Program-made: the position numbers and the translations under genes | In this document: positions 5,607 to 7,699 of the stretch, in pieces | Numbering within the stretch: the first letter of the stretch is position 1 | How the letters are laid out: each line of letters begins with the position of its first letter | The notes under the pieces: model-generated | Seen by the model: the letters and a program-made list of their open reading frames with translations, nothing else | Database searches by the model: none | Told to the model about the DNA's origin: nothing | Assembly (NCBI GenBank): GCA_934101745.1 | Contig: CAKOSD010000045.1 | Coordinates: 1 to 7,699, forward strand | Source of the DNA: an uncultured Bacilli bacterium | Lineage (GTDB): Bacteria; Bacillota_I; Bacilli_A; RF39; UBA660 | Length of the DNA stretch: 7,699 nt | Reading direction: 5' to 3'

Positions 5607-6043
5607 TGCGAGTAGTGGTTCAAAGAGCTAAAAATTCTTCGGTAAGTGTGAATAATAATTGTGTTGGTAAAATTAGTTCCGGATTAGTTTTATTAGTAGC
5701 ATTTACAAATACAGATACTATAGATACCATAAATTATATGGTTAAAAAAATTGTGGGGTTGCGGATATTTCCTGATGAGGCTGGTATTATGAATAAAAAC
5801 ATTCTAGATTACGGTGGGGATATTTTAAGTATTTCTCAGTTTACCTTGTATGGCGATGCTACTAAGGGTAACCGACCTAGTTATATTAAGGCCGCCAAAG
5901 GCGATTTTGCAAGGCCCATGTATGAAAAATTTAATGAACTTTTAAGTAATCATGTTAAAGTTGAAACTGGGGTTTTTGGGGCAGATATGGAAGTTAATAT
6001 TACCAATGTTGGACCGACAACAATTTGGTTAGAAAAAGAATAA
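5606..6043 (+). CDS. dtd: D-aminoacyl-tRNA deacylase (DTD)
   Basis: This 145-residue protein has the usual length of the family and begins with the typical MRVVVQRAKNSSVSV. It carries both active-site motifs: SQFTLYGD (77-84) and the cross-dimer NxGPxT motif as NVGPTT (134-139), preceded by GVFGADM (122-128). DTD is a cytoplasmic homodimer that removes D-amino acids, and also glycine mischarged on tRNA(Ala), from tRNAs. Only the variable x positions differ from common sequences (NVGP where NDGP is frequent), so activity is expected. The ATG shares its A with the relA stop codon (TAATG), and no separate strong ribosome binding site is visible just upstream, so translation probably depends on relA. 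The relA-dtd pairing is widely conserved in Bacillota. Confidence 0.95.
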   Translation: MRVVVQRAKNSSVSVNNNCVGKISSGLVLLVAFTNTDTIDTINYMVKKIVGLRIFPDEAGIMNKNILDYGGDILSISQFTLYGDATKGNRPSYIKAAKGDFARPMYEKFNELLSNHVKVETGVFGADMEVNITNVGPTTIWLEKE

Positions 6044-6056
6044 GGAGAACTAATTT

Positions 6057-7385
6057 ATGTATGATGATTCAGCCGGCGCAATGTATGAGCAGGAAGAATA
6101 TGCTCGTAAGGAGGCTTTAAGAAAAAAGAAAATATTAATAAGAAGAATTATTGTGGTTAGTGTTATTTCACTTGCTAGTTTGTATACTATTTTCTTTTTA
6201 ATTGATCAAGGCAGGTTTAAGAAAGGACAAAAACCGTTAATAACATTTAAAGAAGTAACAAAAACTTATAATGATGGGACAGTTACATCAAGATATGGTT
6301 TAGGCTGGGTATTTAGAGAATATAACCGTGAATCATTATTAGATACAGAAATGGTACCGTTTTTTAAAAAAATTAGACAAGATTATGATGCGGCTACGAC
6401 AGTTGATTCTAATTTACCCCAAGTTATTACAGGCTATGAAATACCTGATAATCCTGATGAGTTAGAAAAAGTTGACGGGGTACTATTTTTATATGATGGT
6501 GGTCGTTTACTTGATACTTATAAATGTATTTTAAGTGATAGTGATTGTGAAATTGCCCCTTCTTACCTTTATAGTGATGAGGTAAGTGGGATGTATGATG
6601 TTAAAATGAGTATAGTTGATAAAAGATATGCTTTTATTAAAGAATATCAAGATAAAGGAACTGAAAATGAGACTAGTTGGGTTCTTCTATATGATATAAA
6701 AAATAAGCAAATACTTGCTAAGTATGAAGATATTCATTATTCTAAACAAGAAAACGGGAAAGGAATTATTGATTCTTCTAAATACATAATTAAGAAAAAT
6801 GGGTTATGGGGAATTGATCAAGTTATTAATGGTCGTATTAGTAATGTTCTTGATTATCGTTATTATGGTATTAATTTCTATTTTAATAGTAAAAAATATG
6901 TTTTAAAAAGTGATAATGGTTATCAAATATATGATTTAATTAGTAATAATATGAGTGATTATATAACTGATAAAATCGAAGATATTATAAGTAGTGGGTC
7001 TAATACGTTTTATACAACTAAGATAGTTAGTAATGATGGGGTTTTCTATACATTGTATGATTCAAAAACTTTGACGAGTGTTTTAGGAGAAAATGTTAGT
7101 TACATAGAACTTCATAATAACTTTATAGTTTATGTTAAAAATAGTAAATTGTATTTAACCGATTTTTCAGGGACTAATTTGTTAGACCGAGAAATTCCTT
7201 TATACTTTAATAATTATAATGGAAAAGGAGTTAAGGCTTTTACGGTTGAAGTATTAGGTAACCAATTACGAATAGTAACCCCAAAGACTAATGAGGTAAC
7301 TCATTATAACACAGAATATTATTTTGATAGTGTTACTTATTCATTTATTAAAACTAGGGAAAATGTTAAAGAAACTGTAGAATAA
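6057..7385 (+). CDS. Single-pass membrane protein of unknown function with a large outer domain
   Basis: I do not recognise a named family for this 442-residue protein. The first 28 residues are charged and end in a basic cluster (RKKKILIRR); a membrane helix follows at about 29-50, so by the positive-inside rule the remaining 390 or so residues should lie outside. Residues 59-90 (KPLITFKEV, then YNDGTVTSRYGLGWVFREY) resemble a segment seen in uncharacterised membrane proteins of gut Bacillota. The rest is rich in short alternating strands with repeated units such as WVLLYDIKNKQIL, KKNGLWGID, YQIYDLISN, FYTLYDSKTL and LYLTDFSGTNL, which suggests a beta-propeller or WG-repeat-like fold. C157 and C164 (CILSDSDC) could form a disulfide. 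The ATG has AAGGAG (6042-6047) 9 nt upstream, overlapping the dtd stop, so it is probably co-transcribed with relA and dtd. It ends in two stop codons, TAATAA. A sensor or envelope role is possible but not shown. Confidence 0.85.
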   Translation: MYDDSAGAMYEQEEYARKEALRKKKILIRRIIVVSVISLASLYTIFFLIDQGRFKKGQKPLITFKEVTKTYNDGTVTSRYGLGWVFREYNRESLLDTEMVPFFKKIRQDYDAATTVDSNLPQVITGYEIPDNPDELEKVDGVLFLYDGGRLLDTYKCILSDSDCEIAPSYLYSDEVSGMYDVKMSIVDKRYAFIKEYQDKGTENETSWVLLYDIKNKQILAKYEDIHYSKQENGKGIIDSSKYIIKKNGLWGIDQVINGRISNVLDYRYYGINFYFNSKKYVLKSDNGYQIYDLISNNMSDYITDKIEDIISSGSNTFYTTKIVSNDGVFYTLYDSKTLTSVLGENVSYIELHNNFIVYVKNSKLYLTDFSGTNLLDREIPLYFNNYNGKGVKAFTVEVLGNQLRIVTPKTNEVTHYNTEYYFDSVTYSFIKTRENVKETVE

Positions 7386-7429
7386 TAAAAATGGTATTAC
7401 AGAAATAATATGAATGTAAAGGAGCTACT

Positions 7430-7699
7430 ATGCAAAGGAAGTATCAGGAAGATTTAGAAGAATTTATAAAACTTACGAAGACTAAACGAGGCCTTTTAAA
7501 TGATAAAGATTTTTCAGAAGAGTACTGGCATTTAAATTTTTATCAATTACATACAGAAGAAGAGTTAAAAAAATTTATTGCTGGCTTGAAGTTGGAAGAA
7601 AAAGAGCTAGACGACTATACATTTAATTATTATGTTAATGCTATTATAAAATATATGAGTGGTAATTTAGATAGTCATACTGAGCTTTGTTTTCCTAGC
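7430..7699 (+). CDS. 5' part of an unidentified protein, possibly a peptidase S41-like protein
   Basis: An ATG with AAAGGAG (7418-7424) 5 nt upstream opens a frame that stays open for 90 codons to the window edge, 44 nt after the preceding gene and without a terminator between them. The visible part is charged and mostly helical, has no signal peptide, and includes FSEEYWHLNFYQLHTEEELKK written here in two overlapping halves: FSEEYWHLNFY (about residues 32-42) and QLHTEEELKK (43-52). Near residues 78-84 is GNLDSHT, which recalls the L-x-D-x-HT segment in the N-terminal part of C-terminal processing (S41) peptidases. That resemblance is weak and no catalytic residue lies within the window, so the product should be treated as unknown. 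In B. subtilis other genes follow dtd, so the order differs here. Confidence 0.7.
   Translation, partial: MQRKYQEDLEEFIKLTKTKRGLLNDKDFSEEYWHLNFYQLHTEEELKKFIAGLKLEEKELDDYTFNYYVNAIIKYMSGNLDSHTELCFPS

Noticed and set aside
1..7699. Possibility of a Mycoplasma-type code with UGA read as tryptophan
   Set aside because: All tryptophans in the genes here use TGG and no frame needs UGA read-through; all visible stops are TAA or TAG, which does not itself prove reassignment.

Overview
This is an AT-rich stretch of bacterial chromosome. It comes most likely from a low-GC member of the Bacillota, probably an uncultured, host-associated Bacilli lineage of the RF39/Erysipelotrichales kind. Four things support this: AT-rich codon use, AGGAG/AGGTGA ribosome binding sites, products of Bacillus type, and a gene order (queA, a SpoVB-type flippase transcribed opposite to comN, then comN, relA and dtd) that is a shortened form of the Bacillus subtilis queA-spoVB-comN-relA-dtd neighbourhood as I remember it. 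secDF, recJ and apt, which lie between comN and relA in B. subtilis, are absent here. No reading frame needs UGA as a sense codon, so the standard bacterial code fits.

Layout. Bases 1-113 are the last 36 codons of queA (+), followed by a probable terminator hairpin. Bases 189-1418 (-) encode an exported or membrane-anchored cysteine-containing protein resembling the DUF6273-type surface proteins of gut Bacillota. Bases 1419-1760 are noncoding and unusually rich in repeats: two near-identical palindromes in inverted orientation enclose a segment that carries a candidate promoter aimed at the surface-protein gene, an exact tandem 12-mer and several GTCAA motifs. Bases 1761-3068 (-) encode a SpoVB/MurJ-like flippase. 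A divergent promoter region follows, then a rightward gene cluster: comN (3161-3409), relA (3444-5606), dtd (5606-6043), a single-pass membrane protein of unknown function (6057-7385), and a gene cut off by the window end (7430-7699).

How the genes fit together. The rightward cluster has short gaps or overlaps (34, -1, 13 and 44 nt) and a good promoter before comN, so it is probably one operon combining a small post-transcriptional regulator, the alarmone enzyme and a tRNA proofreading enzyme. Both leftward products belong to the cell envelope.

Two points deserve most attention. First, the RelA-family protein keeps its synthetase, TGS and zinc-finger motifs, but the HDxxED centre of its hydrolase domain reads HEVVNH, so ppGpp hydrolysis may be lost or altered. 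Second, the region at 1448-1740 has the architecture of an invertible promoter or recombinase-site cassette upstream of a surface protein gene. That reading is a hypothesis from sequence pattern alone.
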